Origin: Epithemia pelagica
Taxonomy: Eukaryota > Bacillariophyta > Bacillariophyceae > Surirellales > Surirellaceae
Direction of reading: 5' to 3'
NCBI GenBank assembly: GCA_946965045.2
Contig: OX337238.1
Span: forward strand, 558,001-622,000
DNA length: 64,000 nucleotides
Position 1 is the first letter of the stretch; each line of letters starts with the position of its first letter. Below the pieces are notes generated by a model. That model saw nothing but the letters and a program-made list of their open reading frames with translations. It was not told where the DNA came from and made no database searches. The position numbers and the translations under genes were made by a program. Shown here one piece after another: positions 1 to 10,139 of the stretch.

Positions 1-1474
1 CGGTGTTGTTATGCTCTACCGATCTTCCGTTGAGAGTTGAGAAAGGTTGGGTCCAAAGAAATCCGTTCGACACAGTCATTCACAAAACGTGGAGCCTTGT
101 TGGAGCACGCGGAAGTCTTATTGCCAAATTTTGGTCCACCGGCGCGTTGCTAGAAAATTTCATCTTGCTCACATTCTTCCGCACACCAACCTACCTTGTT
201 AGAGACTGATCGGATCGGAATGCCTTTTTGTCTCTGGTTTCATGACATGACAGTCAATGACTATGTTGTTAAAGGAGAAGCCGAATGCTCAAGATCGAGA
301 TGACGATCTTCCCGTATTGCAAGAGCAGAACAAGAGAACGATGCGGTGCGGCTCGCCGTGTTAGCATCGACGCCCAACTCGCATTCTCATTCTACCAAGC
401 CACACACCACAACCTTCTTGGTCCAACGCCGGCCGAGCACCGTGTTTCTAAGTACCAAAAATGTGATCCTACTGGAGGCATGTCTTCCTAGATATTAGCG
501 ACCACCTTCATCCGTTGAACCTACTTTTCAGTATTGCCCTAATCGGATTAAGAGAACGGACTCGTGCTTTTTACGCTGAAGGATATTGCACAGCAGAAGA
601 GACGAAGTCTCCTCACAAAAAAATCCACGATGGCTGCAATCCGCAATGCTCCATGACCTGTGCACCTCCATGCCTTATCATCCACTTTTGACAGCCGACG
701 CATGTGGGCTGACAACCAGACGTTCTCATGAACGAAACCAACGAATAGCGGCAGCAGGAACATGAGCATGAGCGAGATGAGGGAAGCTGTAAAGTTTAGT
801 CCTTCCATCTCAGCAATGGGCCCTGTATGCACTCCGATGTAGAATCGGGTGACCTAACATTGCAGAGAAACTGAAAGCAGTGTGTCGACTGAGGACGACA
901 TGCAACGGTGGATCTCCTTAGGAGCCAAAAGGATCCGAAACGGTGGGATGAACTGACAAATGATGAAGCGCAACCAAAAACGAATCCGCAATCGAGATCA
1001 GTGAATATTTGCATGTCAATATCTGATCACCCTATTGCTGTGCCTTCGTCGAATCGATCGGGGCAAGCATGGGTGTGGAAGGAGAAAACCTTCCATATAT
1101 TCTCAACACTGCTATACTGGAGGGCCTGGAATTTCGCTTGATCTCTCACTGGTCAATAGGCATTTTCATTAGGCGTCAATGTGCTGTTATCAATGTCTGG
1201 AAGGCATTCAATATCTCTACTGTCTAAAGGTGCGTTAGAAAAGGAGAACTTGAGGCATTCGCGGACGAAGCGGAGTGCATTGTAATAATACAATCCACAC
1301 AGAAAGACTATGGCAGTTGAAAAGGAACAGTTTCTGTTAGATTCTACAATCAGACGTCACTGGTCTATGTCTATCGAGCAAGAAACTGTACACGGTCCAA
1401 GTCATGTTTTGGCCAACGCGAGTAAAAAAGAGTGGATGCGTGTGCATGCTCATGGTTGGTGGATCGTTGTTCAT
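1..1474. other. Left-end stretch with no supported gene
   Basis: Only short open frames occur and none shows a domain, conserved motif or splice-consistent continuation. The one mildly suggestive item is a minus-strand frame at 548-832 with a single hydrophobic stretch, but it has no recognisable family. The 3' end of the EF-hand gene on the minus strand closes this stretch. Confidence 0.6.
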
Positions 1475-2407
1475 TTAGAAAATCCATGCTTGTTCATTTT
1501 CCGCCTTGAGCTTGTTCCACTCTTGTAAATCGGATTTGGAAGCCCACATGCGTAGCGTATCCTTCAGTCGTTCTTGATCCACGACATTGTATCCCTTGAG
1601 CCGCAACATGCATCGATCCAACTCTTGTTCGGTGAGTTTGAAATCTTGATTCGTATCGGACCGAATAATAGCGGCAAACACATCTTGCAACTGCTGCGCG
1701 TCCAAAATTTTCTGTCAATATCACAAACGATTCGGAACAAGACGCCAGATATGGGTTACAAACATGAGAATATGTGAATGGCGACTCTTGGCAATATCAC
1801 GAATCGCATCGATGGAACATACCTTCATTTGTTTCTGAATTTCTCCATTTTCTTGAACCAACTTCTTCATATCCTCCACGTTGGTACCACTTTCTTGGCA
1901 AATTTTGTAGAACTGATGGTCCAATTCCTTCAATTCCCCAACCTCTACAGCGAGTCGGTCGTTTTCCTTGGTAAAACGACTATTTTGTACCGTCAAACGA
2001 TTGACTTGATGTCTCGTTTGATTAATGACAAAGACCATGTTGGGAAGTTTATTGAGCATTTTGCGTTGGTAAATGACATAGGGTCCTGTAATCAAGGGAA
2101 TGACAAAGGCAATAATGGCAATCGCGCTGCCTTCCAAGGCCATGGACGCAATGGCCATGGCCATGGCGGCACAGGCCACCGCAATGACAATCCTGCTCCA
2201 ACGCCGCTGGCTCTTGGACATGGCTTTTCCTTCTTCGACAGACATATCGGGTACTTCCGATGCTGTGGCAATGGCTTGGACCGTACTGTTGGACATGGCA
2301 GATTGTGGAGCTCCTCCAGTGGTTCCTCCTTCTTCCTCCAGGAGAGGATCTCCATGGCTTGCGGCACCCTCTTCAACGTCCATAGTGGTAGACTCTCCTG
2401 CGGGCAT
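1475..2407 (-). CDS. Membrane, coiled-coil and EF-hand protein (2 exons, copy 1)
   Basis: Exon 1 is 2407-1823 and exon 2 is 1711-1475, joined across a 111-bp intron with a GTATGT donor and a CAG acceptor; the frame closes to give 273 aa. The N-terminus is acidic and disordered. Two adjacent hydrophobic segments follow at about residues 70-115, then a coiled coil at about 125-195. A canonical EF-hand loop lies at about 214-225 (DTNQDFKLTEQE, with Asp1, Asn3, Asp5, Thr9 and Glu12 present). A calcium-responsive membrane-anchored protein is inferred; no family name is known to me. A second copy with the same intron position and intron length lies at 37320-38342. The ATG at 2407 was chosen because the longer open frame begins with TTG; an upstream exon cannot be excluded. 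Confidence 0.75.
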
Positions 2408-2819
2408 TCCCAGATTGTATCGACGGTATCGAAGCGCAATCTTGTCCCTGTTGGAAATGAAGATACGCAAGAATCAAAACGACAATGGCAACGACAGAGA
2501 TGTGGAGAAGCAATGTATATTGATATTTGATATGGCCATTGGTGTACTACAAAGATCCATGTTTGAAAACAGGATCATACTGTGATGACCGGCCAACGCG
2601 CAATTCAATCTTGTGTCTTGTGGGGGTGGTTCGTCTCGACCCCCCCTCTTTTGCGTGGAAGTGCGCCCCATGCCCCCCATCCACTATCCTCCTTCCCTAT
2701 CGGGATCTGTGGTAAGTTCTATAGAAGGCCTTCTTAATCCCTCCATTTTGATCCTATAGGGAGTAGAAAGACGAACAGATTCCGGATTCCGGAATCCGGA
2801 AGCTGAGAAGAAGTCTAAA
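2408..2819. other. Divergent intergenic region
   Basis: This 412-bp spacer separates the 5' ends of the EF-hand gene (minus) and the TPR gene (plus), so it should hold both promoters. It includes a CT-rich block and, 19 bp before the TPR start codon, a perfect palindrome listed separately. Confidence 0.6.
2780..2801. promoter_or_regulatory. Perfect 22-bp palindrome upstream of the TPR gene
   Basis: The sequence from 2780 to 2801 reads identically on both strands. It is built from overlapping TTCCGGA units and contains ATTCCGGAAT at its centre (2786-2795), which fits one inverted pair of heat-shock-element half sites (nTTCnnGAAn). Its place just before the TPR start codon suggests a dimeric regulator site, but this is inference. 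Confidence 0.4.
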
Positions 2820-3812
2820 ATGAAGATACCTTTTACGTCGTGGCTTCTTACAGGAACATTTTGTTCAAACGCCACCGTCTATAAAAGGAGAGTATCGATC
2901 ATGGGCAATCAAACATCTACTGCTACAGAAAAGCACAGACAGAATGCTGCCCGACACTTTAACCAAGGTGACTTTGCTCAAGCAATCAAGAGCGCACAAA
3001 ACGCCGAAACTATCTTGCTACAAACTGATCCAGAATCGCTCGAGCTAGCGAAAACATGGAATTTATTCGTTGCCATTTACTGGCGCCAAGGGGACTTGGA
3101 CCAAGCTTTGGCTTACTCGAAGAGGTCCATGGCATTGCTTCAAGAACAGGATCCAGACTGTTCTCTCATGGGCGAGACCTTACAGAATATGGGTTGTATT
3201 TTTGCAGAGCGGCATCAGAACCAAGAGGCGAGGGTCTTGTTGGAAAGTGCTCTGAAAATAAAGCAAGCAACAGAGCCTGACTCTCTACGTGTGGCAACGA
3301 CTCACCACAACATTTTTCTTGTCTTGGCGCATTTGTCTCCTCAAGAGTATAAGGAAGAAATGCTGGACCATATGCGTAATGCCATTAAAATAAAGCGAGC
3401 CAAGGCTCCAAACTCGGAATCACTCGCCCAGAGCTATCTCACGTTTGGAAGTTACTGTTCATCTCACATTTTTCTCCAATTGGCTCAAAAAGCCAGAGAC
3501 ATTGCCGAGAGGCTGAGTCCACCACGTAAGTCACTCAACGTTCTTGTGTATCACGCCTTGGGCCTCGCATACAACCGAGAAAATAGCGACAAACGAGATT
3601 TAAACAAGGCCATTGACTTTCTCAAAAAAGCACAGTCATTGGAACTTTCCTTATCACCCACGTCCTTGACATGTGCGGAAATCCACACTCATTTGGCGGA
3701 AGTCCTTGAGGAAACCGGAAGACTGGAAGAAGCTCGCGCCGCACGTACGACGTCATTGAGTATACAAATGCAAAAGGCACCTTCTCGACTTGATGTTGCC
3801 AAGAAAAGCTGA
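2820..3812 (+). CDS. TPR-repeat protein
   Basis: A single-exon frame of 330 aa. From about residue 37 it is made of helical pairs with TPR character (for example the stretches around NQGDFAQAIKSAQNAE, RQGDLDQALAYSKRSM and ETGRLEEARAARTTS), in the style of kinesin-light-chain or FlaA1-type TPR arrays; a protein-binding scaffold is the safe reading. Two starts are possible. The first ATG (2820) gives a hydrophobic leader ending near Lys22. The second ATG at 2901 would start MGNQTST, a good N-myristoylation signal. The choice changes predicted location (secretory versus membrane-tethered cytosolic). A tandem duplication begins 13 bp after the stop codon. Confidence 0.75.
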   Translation: MKIPFTSWLLTGTFCSNATVYKRRVSIMGNQTSTATEKHRQNAARHFNQGDFAQAIKSAQNAETILLQTDPESLELAKTWNLFVAIYWRQGDLDQALAYSKRSMALLQEQDPDCSLMGETLQNMGCIFAERHQNQEARVLLESALKIKQATEPDSLRVATTHHNIFLVLAHLSPQEYKEEMLDHMRNAIKIKRAKAPNSESLAQSYLTFGSYCSSHIFLQLAQKARDIAERLSPPRKSLNVLVYHALGLAYNRENSDKRDLNKAIDFLKKAQSLELSLSPTSLTCAEIHTHLAEVLEETGRLEEARAARTTSLSIQMQKAPSRLDVAKKS

Positions 3813-3824
3813 GTTCAGTAATAC

Positions 3825-4150
3825 GATTGGCCAAATCGCTCTCAGTTTCTGCAATCTTAGCCACCACCATAGAACAGGTAGTCGTGATAGGAGGCACTAC
3901 ACAAAAATTCAATAGGAGTAAATGTTTGATACATATAAAGCCAAAGCCACACCGGCCATCATCATTTCCGAGGAACATAGGTCTGGATTGGCCAAATGGC
4001 TCTCAGTTTCTGCAATGGCGCTTTAGCTTAGCCACCACCATAGAACAGGTAGTCGTGATAGGAGGCACTACACAAAAATCCAATAGGAGTGATATATATA
4101 AAGCCAAAGCCACACCGGCCATCACCATTTCAGAGGAAAATAGGTCTGGA
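3825..4150. repeat. Tandem duplication, two copies of about 161-164 bp
   Basis: Copy 1 runs from about 3825 to 3987 and copy 2 from about 3986 to 4150. Both begin GATTGGCCAAAT, share the segment around ACCACCATAGAACAGGTAG and both end at GGTCTGGA. A few substitutions and a short insertion separate them, so the duplication is fairly recent. The rest of 3813-4536, between the TPR gene and the convergent minus-strand gene, holds nothing else I recognise. Confidence 0.85.
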
Positions 4151-4536
4151 GTGAATCCGAGCTGTTGACAGAAGAGCACTCCTACTACAATAGAAAAAGG
4201 AGTAGAAACGACCGACACAAGCTGGGTTTCTTCTGCAGAATGGAAGATATTTTAGAGTAGTAGTATTAGGCGCTGTCCATGGATTTCTCAATGACGACAA
4301 CGACGACGACAAGAGACGAAACAAGAACGCCTCTAAAGAACCAACAAACGAAAACAATACGAGACAATACAGAGAAAAGAGTTACGGTTCTTGTGTGCCA
4401 GGAAGAAACGGAAGCTTGAGACCGACAGTGTAGTTGTCGTCCTATCTGGTGCGTCTTGTGAGAAAATAATATGGTGTTATGATTGTGTCCGTGTGTGCGT
4501 GAATGTATCGGTTGTTTTGCTTCCATTCTTCCTGGT

Positions 4537-6717
4537 TCATTCGTCGTCGTCGTCGTCATCATCGTCGTCCGCCTCGTCTTTTTCATTTGTTTCCGTAGTA
4601 GCGGTGGCGACTGGTGGCGTAGGAGTGACAGTCGCCGATTTGGGTCGTCTTCGACGGACCGTGACTTCTTCCCACACATCCTCGTCGTCCGTGGTAGCTG
4701 GTTTGTCACTGGCCGTGGCCGCTGCTAGATCGGCTGCCGCTTGTTTGGCCAATTCTTCTTCCTGCAGTTCCAAGGCCAAGAGAGCATCATTCTTGGTCGC
4801 TTGGGAACTCTCCGGAGCCGGCACCTCGGTGGTCGAGGCGTTGGAACTGCTGGCCGTGTCCTTTTTTGGTTGCTTGGATTTTTTGGATTTCTTCTTCTTG
4901 GTACTGGTAGCCCCGTTGGTCGTTGGTTTGGCAGCTGCTTCAACGGATGGCTCTGTAGGTTTGTCAGTCTTGCTCTCGGTGGCCGCTGTCGTTTTCGTTT
5001 CTTCTTCTTCTTCTTGTTTGTGATGGCTCGTTTCAGTATTCGATGCGCCATTGTCCGTGTTGGATGATGATTTCGTTGGCTCTTCACCATTTTTCTCCTT
5101 GACAACAACTTTGTCTTTGGATGTGTCCGCCGTTTCGGATGGAGCCTCTGCTGCTGGTGCACTCGGTTCGTCCACTTGCTTCTGGACGGCATCTGCTTGA
5201 ATATTTTCCTTCTCGTCCAGCAGCTTCGGTTTCTCGTCTTCCTTGGTGTCACTAGCCTTTTTCGCAGTGCTGGCCTTTTTCTTGTTCTTTTTCTTGCCCG
5301 ATACAGCCAATGGTGGAGGGCTTTCGTTGTTCGAGGTGGAACTACTGGTCGACGGTTTGTCGTCCGTTTCGGGCGTATTGCCCACCACTCCCACGCGAGT
5401 CGAAGAATCGGCTCGTTTTCGAACCGTTTGCCATTCTCCTTCCGCGACCTCGTCGTCTCCGTCCCAATACAAGATAGATGCCGGTGGTTCTGCAGCGGCC
5501 GCTGGTGCGGGTGCTTGTTCCTTGGCTTGGACCGGTGTCGTTTCCGCCGATGATTTTTTGTTGGTCTGAGTGTTGGTGTTGTTGTTGGAGGGCGTTTTCT
5601 TGGACGATGCGCGACGCGGTCCCTTCTTTTTCTTGGTGTTGTTGGTGTTGCTAGAAGTATTGGTGCCAAGGGCATCCTCTCCCAGTTCCCTCAAGACCTT
5701 TTCGTCTTGGTCGTTGGAAGGTGCCTTGGAACTGTGTGGTTGCGAGGAGGAAGCCAATGCTTGCTGTGATTGTTGTTGTTTCGATGAGTTGGACGTGGAT
5801 GATTTGGACGAATTCTTTGTGTGGCTGGACGCTTTTTTGGTGCTGTTTCCAGACTGCAACGGTCCTCCTTGTGAGGTTTGTTGTTTGGTTTTGTGCTTGT
5901 GGCGAGGACCACGTCCGCCTCCTTTGACCTTGCTCGTACTAGTACCAGTCGCTTGCGGACCGGCCAACAATTGGTAGAGATAATAAATGGCCCACGCAAT
6001 CATAATGACCAAGACCGTCCAGGAGACGACTGGAACTCCATCCTTTTTCAATTCTTCCAAAAAGGGCGTTTCCTTGATGCCCCGCCGATGCGATTGCTGC
6101 TTGTTGCCGCCATCTTCGGTTCGTGACGATGATTTCATGCTTTGGGCCGAGGATCGTTTCATTTTCAAGGACTTTTGCTGTTGTTGTTCCTTGGCATGTT
6201 CTTGTGCCACAGCCTGCGCCAATTCGGGATCTTCGTACAAGGCTTTTAAAAAGCTTTCTTGATCCATTTGGGCCAATTCTTCCAACGTCACCTTGCGCGG
6301 TGGCAATCCCGAAGACCCTCGTGCTCGTGTTTTGAAGGGTTGATGTCGCGGTCGGCGGGATTGTTGTTGTTGTTGCTGTTGCGCCGCTCGTTCTTCCTCG
6401 GTAATGGTTCGAGCAGACGATCCCTTGGGAAGGGGAGGAGGATGGACCAGATTGGCACCGGCACCACCGGGAGGAGCCATGTATTCCAACGTACTACTAC
6501 TACTACTCCCCGCTTCCGTCCCCGAAGAGCGGCCTCGTGCCCCGCCCGGATCGGGATGGGAGGACGAGGAAGAGTGCCAGTGCTGCTGCTGGTGCTGTTG
6601 TTGTTGGGGTGGCTGTTGTTCCGCCAAGGTATCCCACACCGAAGAGTACAAATTACCCAAGGGTTGTTGCTGCTCTTGCTGGGACTCGGCTTGTTGCTGG
6701 TTGGTCAATCGAGTCAT
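4537..6717 (-). CDS. Single-pass membrane protein with lysine-rich tail and poly-Asp end
   Basis: A 726-aa single-exon frame that opens on ATG at 6717. The N-terminal ~230 residues are rich in Gln and Ser. One clear membrane segment follows at about 240-262 (VVSWTVLVIMIAWAIYYLYQ). The remaining ~460 residues are low-complexity, with many Lys blocks (KKKK), Ser and Glu runs, and the protein ends in nine aspartates and a glutamate. Two short related motifs stand out, GEWQTVRKR and VWEEVTVRRRR, each following an acidic patch. The layout (one anchor, long basic cytosolic tail) resembles ER ribosome-anchoring proteins in general form only. I do not recognise a family. Codon use is dominated by repeats, so homology searches need low-complexity masking. 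Confidence 0.75.
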   Translation of the reverse strand: MTRLTNQQQAESQQEQQQPLGNLYSSVWDTLAEQQPPQQQQHQQQHWHSSSSSHPDPGGARGRSSGTEAGSSSSSTLEYMAPPGGAGANLVHPPPLPKGSSARTITEEERAAQQQQQQQSRRPRHQPFKTRARGSSGLPPRKVTLEELAQMDQESFLKALYEDPELAQAVAQEHAKEQQQQKSLKMKRSSAQSMKSSSRTEDGGNKQQSHRRGIKETPFLEELKKDGVPVVSWTVLVIMIAWAIYYLYQLLAGPQATGTSTSKVKGGGRGPRHKHKTKQQTSQGGPLQSGNSTKKASSHTKNSSKSSTSNSSKQQQSQQALASSSQPHSSKAPSNDQDEKVLRELGEDALGTNTSSNTNNTKKKKGPRRASSKKTPSNNNTNTQTNKKSSAETTPVQAKEQAPAPAAAAEPPASILYWDGDDEVAEGEWQTVRKRADSSTRVGVVGNTPETDDKPSTSSSTSNNESPPPLAVSGKKKNKKKASTAKKASDTKEDEKPKLLDEKENIQADAVQKQVDEPSAPAAEAPSETADTSKDKVVVKEKNGEEPTKSSSNTDNGASNTETSHHKQEEEEETKTTAATESKTDKPTEPSVEAAAKPTTNGATSTKKKKSKKSKQPKKDTASSSNASTTEVPAPESSQATKNDALLALELQEEELAKQAAADLAAATASDKPATTDDEDVWEEVTVRRRRPKSATVTPTPPVATATTETNEKDEADDDDDDDDDE

Positions 6718-7943
6718 GGTGCTAAAATGCTCTTTTGTTGTGACAGTTGTGTTCCAGTTTCTTTAGGGCGAGAGTCTGGTAGGATCAAGAGTGAGCTTGT
6801 TGATGTTGTTGTTGGAGTGGTGCCACCAATTCTCAAACGCAGGGGAACGAGTCACGCCAGCGGGACAGCAAACTCAAGACGAGAGTAGCAGCAGTAAAGC
6901 GACGATTTTCTCTCGTGTGCCACAAAAGGCGAAGCAATCTCCAGCAACTACTTGAAACACAATGAACGGGACTGATGTTTCAAACCCAAACAAACAAACA
7001 AACAAACGAGATGCAAGACCAGCAGAAGTGTGAGTATCAAATCTCTCAGGAGTGGGTGTCACGGTCATTTTTTGCCAGCTGGAAGAGAGACCAGAGACGA
7101 ATGAATCGCGTCACATCAATCTTGTGTATTCGCAGGAGTCTGTTGCGACCGTCACCCTTGCCATGTACACCAACAACAACAACATCCAACAAAAGTCTCA
7201 CACGTTGCGGGACTGTCATTTTCACACCACAACAAAAAAGGGCCTGATCCCTCCTGGCCATTGGAAGAAGGAAGGTTGACACTCCAGGAACATGCTCTCT
7301 CCACACACCATCGTTGGCCCATGTTTGGGATGCATCATTCTCGGCCGGCTCTTGTCTTACCTCCTCAATCTATAGTTGGTGTATCCTTTATGGACTGTCG
7401 TTTGGGATTGGAACAACACACACACACACAAGCACCAAGGATCTTTCCTTCGCTTCCTGTGGTGCTGCGAAGGTGCAGATGGTGATGATATTGTGGGGTG
7501 TGATCGTGTGGACACAAGCGAAGCGGTGAGCTAATCCCGATGTACATATCATGTTGATAGTCGTACAATTTGTGAAATACGAAAGGTCTCTATCTACTCT
7601 TCTGTAGAAGCGGCCGGCGACTCATGGCTTCGCACCTCTCAGCGGATGGAATGGAATACCTTTTCGGCATGTTCCGATATTACCGCTCAGAATGGTAATA
7701 CCTCTCACGAAAACATGTCACTCTCCATCATTCTGAACAGTCGTATCAAGCACCTCATTCAATCTTGAGCGATCAGAAGTATTTCCATGTGGAACTCCTC
7801 GGAACATGCGACCAACCTGAAACTCAGCGTGATGGGCATGGCGCATGGCGCCCCGGCGTGAACGGAAAGCGCCCTGTGCCCTTCTTTTGAGCATGCCGTC
7901 ATTTTTTCAAAAAATGCCCGTCAGAGTCTGACGCCAAACCACC
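6718..7943. other. Divergent intergenic region
   Basis: About 1.2 kb between the 5' ends of the lysine-rich membrane protein (minus) and the GT18 gene (plus). It contains a short CAAA microsatellite (five units, 6987-7006) and a CA run near 7415-7430. No gene is visible; the small frames here lack any supporting feature. Confidence 0.6.
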
Positions 7944-9815
7944 ATGATGATGATGGATCATCAGAAGCAGGATCTTTTGCATCAACGAGTTCATCATCAT
8001 CCAACACCGACAACGACAACAAAAACGACGACAAAAACGGGTGACTCTTTGGGTCACCGCCGAACGAATAGCCATGGTTCCAAAACATCGACAATGATTC
8101 ATCATCCACGACAAGCCAAACCATCGTCGCCATCCTCTCAATTGCCAGCGGCGGCGAATCCTTCCCCCATGAACAACAACAAGGCCATGTCTGCGCCCCT
8201 CTTGTCCAAAAAGAAATCGTTCAAACGCCAAAGATATCGTCCCGTCATTGTGATTTTGGCCACAGCTCCCTTTGTGTGTGTCCTCTTGGCCATGTGGAAA
8301 ACAGCGACGCTGTCCACCATTCCCACCCATCATTCGACGCCTCCCCTCCCGGGTGCAAGCATGGGCGAAGGCAGTGATACAGCCGGCGACGATGTCTTTT
8401 CGGTGCTGTGGGGAAATCATCTCAATTATTATACGTCTCAACAACACGTTCCTCGGAGAATCCAAGAAACCTGTGACATGGTGGATCCCGGCTTTGTCTG
8501 TGCCCCCTGGTTGAACCAATCGCAACGAATCATTGTATTCAATACACCCATGGGCCGCTTTCAAACCTGGTCTCTCTTTTATCAAGGACAGGGCTATTTG
8601 GGTGGAGAAGCCTATTGGGCGGCCGGTTTGGCCGCGCTCTTGGAGTCCCTAGACTTTACCATTGTGCGATGGACCAATACGAATAATAACAACAACAACA
8701 ATGACTTTGAGCACAATATTCAATGGGGAAGTGACGCAGCCTTGGAACCTCATGTCTATCGCATTATTTCCGACAATGACGGAGAATATACCAAGGAGGC
8801 CTTGTACAATCCCCACGTCATGTGCAAAGTCCGACAAATGCAATGGTGGTTCAAAGACGATCCACCCCAGGAACATTGCATCTTGTCGCCCTTTCAACAT
8901 CCCACCCAACAAGCCGAACCAGAGCCGGAACAACAGCAACAACAACCGAGTCGGCGCAAATTTCAAGGCATTTTTTTGCCCTTTTTGATTCATTCCCAAG
9001 TCCTTCCGTTACCGGCACGACGAATCCCACGAACCAGCTCCACCACCCAGTCTCGCCAATCACCCGTACCACTACAACAGCAACAACAACCCAACAACCA
9101 ATCCACGACGTCCTCCGTGCCTCGATACAACAAAAATGTCTTTTTGTTGAGCAAACGATGTGACTTTAACGGCAACATTATTCGGGAACTCTCGCTGTTG
9201 GGGTTGCGAATTCATGCCACGTGCTTTATTCGCGACAAGGATTCCAAAACCTTGTCGCCCGACTTGTATCGTCTCATTTACAATCATGGCAAACTCACGC
9301 CCTGGCAATTTCGAAAATTGATGCATCAAATGGACATTGTCATTGGCTTTGGCAAACCAAAGGCATCGCCAACACCCTTTGAAGCCGTGGCCAATGGAGC
9401 CGTCTTTCTCAATCCCCTGTTTCCGGGCAAACACAACAAGAGTCAAAACGAAGGATTGCGAGCCTTGGTAGGAGAACCACATGTCTACCATTATCATTTA
9501 TCGCACCAACCCAATGAAACTGTGCACAATCTGTTACAGGCTGTCCATGCCGCCTTGGAACATCCACCACCGAGACCCGGTCAAGGATACATTCCACCGC
9601 ACTACAGTGTGTGTACCTTGCGAAAATATGTCTGCCAGGTGCTGATTGAAGACAATACACCCTGTGAACGCGGTCAAGTCTGTTTGGCCAGGGGGAGTCA
9701 AGATGCCGGCCTCAACAAGGCCAAGTACAAGGACGATTTGGCCGTCTTGTTATCCAAGCAACAACAAGAAGCACAAACGAATGCTGCTGCAGCAGCAGCA
9801 GCAGCCACACAATAA
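7944..9815 (+). CDS. GT18 family (MGAT5-type) N-acetylglucosaminyltransferase, type II membrane protein
   Basis: A 623-aa single-exon frame with type II topology: a disordered His/Thr-rich cytosolic tail, then a membrane anchor at about residues 100-117 (VIVILATAPFVCVLLAMW), then a luminal catalytic region. The C-terminal block GFGKPKASPTPFEAVANG from residue 468, followed by FLNP and GEPHV, matches the donor-site segment of alpha-1,6-mannosylglycoprotein 6-beta-GlcNAc transferases (human MGAT5 family). Cysteines near the end (SVCTL, YVCQV, TPCERGQVC) fit luminal disulfides. Expected role: branching N-glycans in the Golgi; substrate is inferred. Asn- and Gln-rich inserts interrupt the domain, and the tail ends in a poly-Ala run. 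The first ATG was used. GT18 is best known from animals, so its presence here is notable. Confidence 0.75.
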   Translation: MMMMDHQKQDLLHQRVHHHPTPTTTTKTTTKTGDSLGHRRTNSHGSKTSTMIHHPRQAKPSSPSSQLPAAANPSPMNNNKAMSAPLLSKKKSFKRQRYRPVIVILATAPFVCVLLAMWKTATLSTIPTHHSTPPLPGASMGEGSDTAGDDVFSVLWGNHLNYYTSQQHVPRRIQETCDMVDPGFVCAPWLNQSQRIIVFNTPMGRFQTWSLFYQGQGYLGGEAYWAAGLAALLESLDFTIVRWTNTNNNNNNNDFEHNIQWGSDAALEPHVYRIISDNDGEYTKEALYNPHVMCKVRQMQWWFKDDPPQEHCILSPFQHPTQQAEPEPEQQQQQPSRRKFQGIFLPFLIHSQVLPLPARRIPRTSSTTQSRQSPVPLQQQQQPNNQSTTSSVPRYNKNVFLLSKRCDFNGNIIRELSLLGLRIHATCFIRDKDSKTLSPDLYRLIYNHGKLTPWQFRKLMHQMDIVIGFGKPKASPTPFEAVANGAVFLNPLFPGKHNKSQNEGLRALVGEPHVYHYHLSHQPNETVHNLLQAVHAALEHPPPRPGQGYIPPHYSVCTLRKYVCQVLIEDNTPCERGQVCLARGSQDAGLNKAKYKDDLAVLLSKQQQEAQTNAAAAAAAATQ

Positions 9816-10139
9816 GTAATACTGCTGGAAGGAAACGAAAATCACGGATACCAAAACAAACGAAGCGCACGTACTAATTTGCGTCGCGTGTGACGACAGG
9901 AAGCGTAATGGATCGGCAACACAATCGCTCGGAGCTACAAGGTTCCCCTTTGCGTAGACCATGTCACCAACCAGCAGGAGTAGAATTTCTGATAAGAACT
10001 GTCCTTCGAGAAAGCTTCCTCGACAGAGATCAGGGAAGCTTGGACATTGATCTCGGGGAAACCTACTTTCGGTGAGAAGCCTTATGGTTGAAGATGAAGA
10101 TTGCATGTGGATTACTTTGAAGTTAAGAACCTCTGCACT
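9816..10139. other. Convergent intergenic region
   Basis: About 320 bp shared by the 3' ends of the GT18 gene and the first large membrane-protein gene. Nothing else is visible. Confidence 0.6.

Noticed and set aside
548-832. Minus-strand 94-aa frame with one hydrophobic stretch
   Set aside because: No family, no splice context, overlaps another short frame, and nothing nearby extends it.
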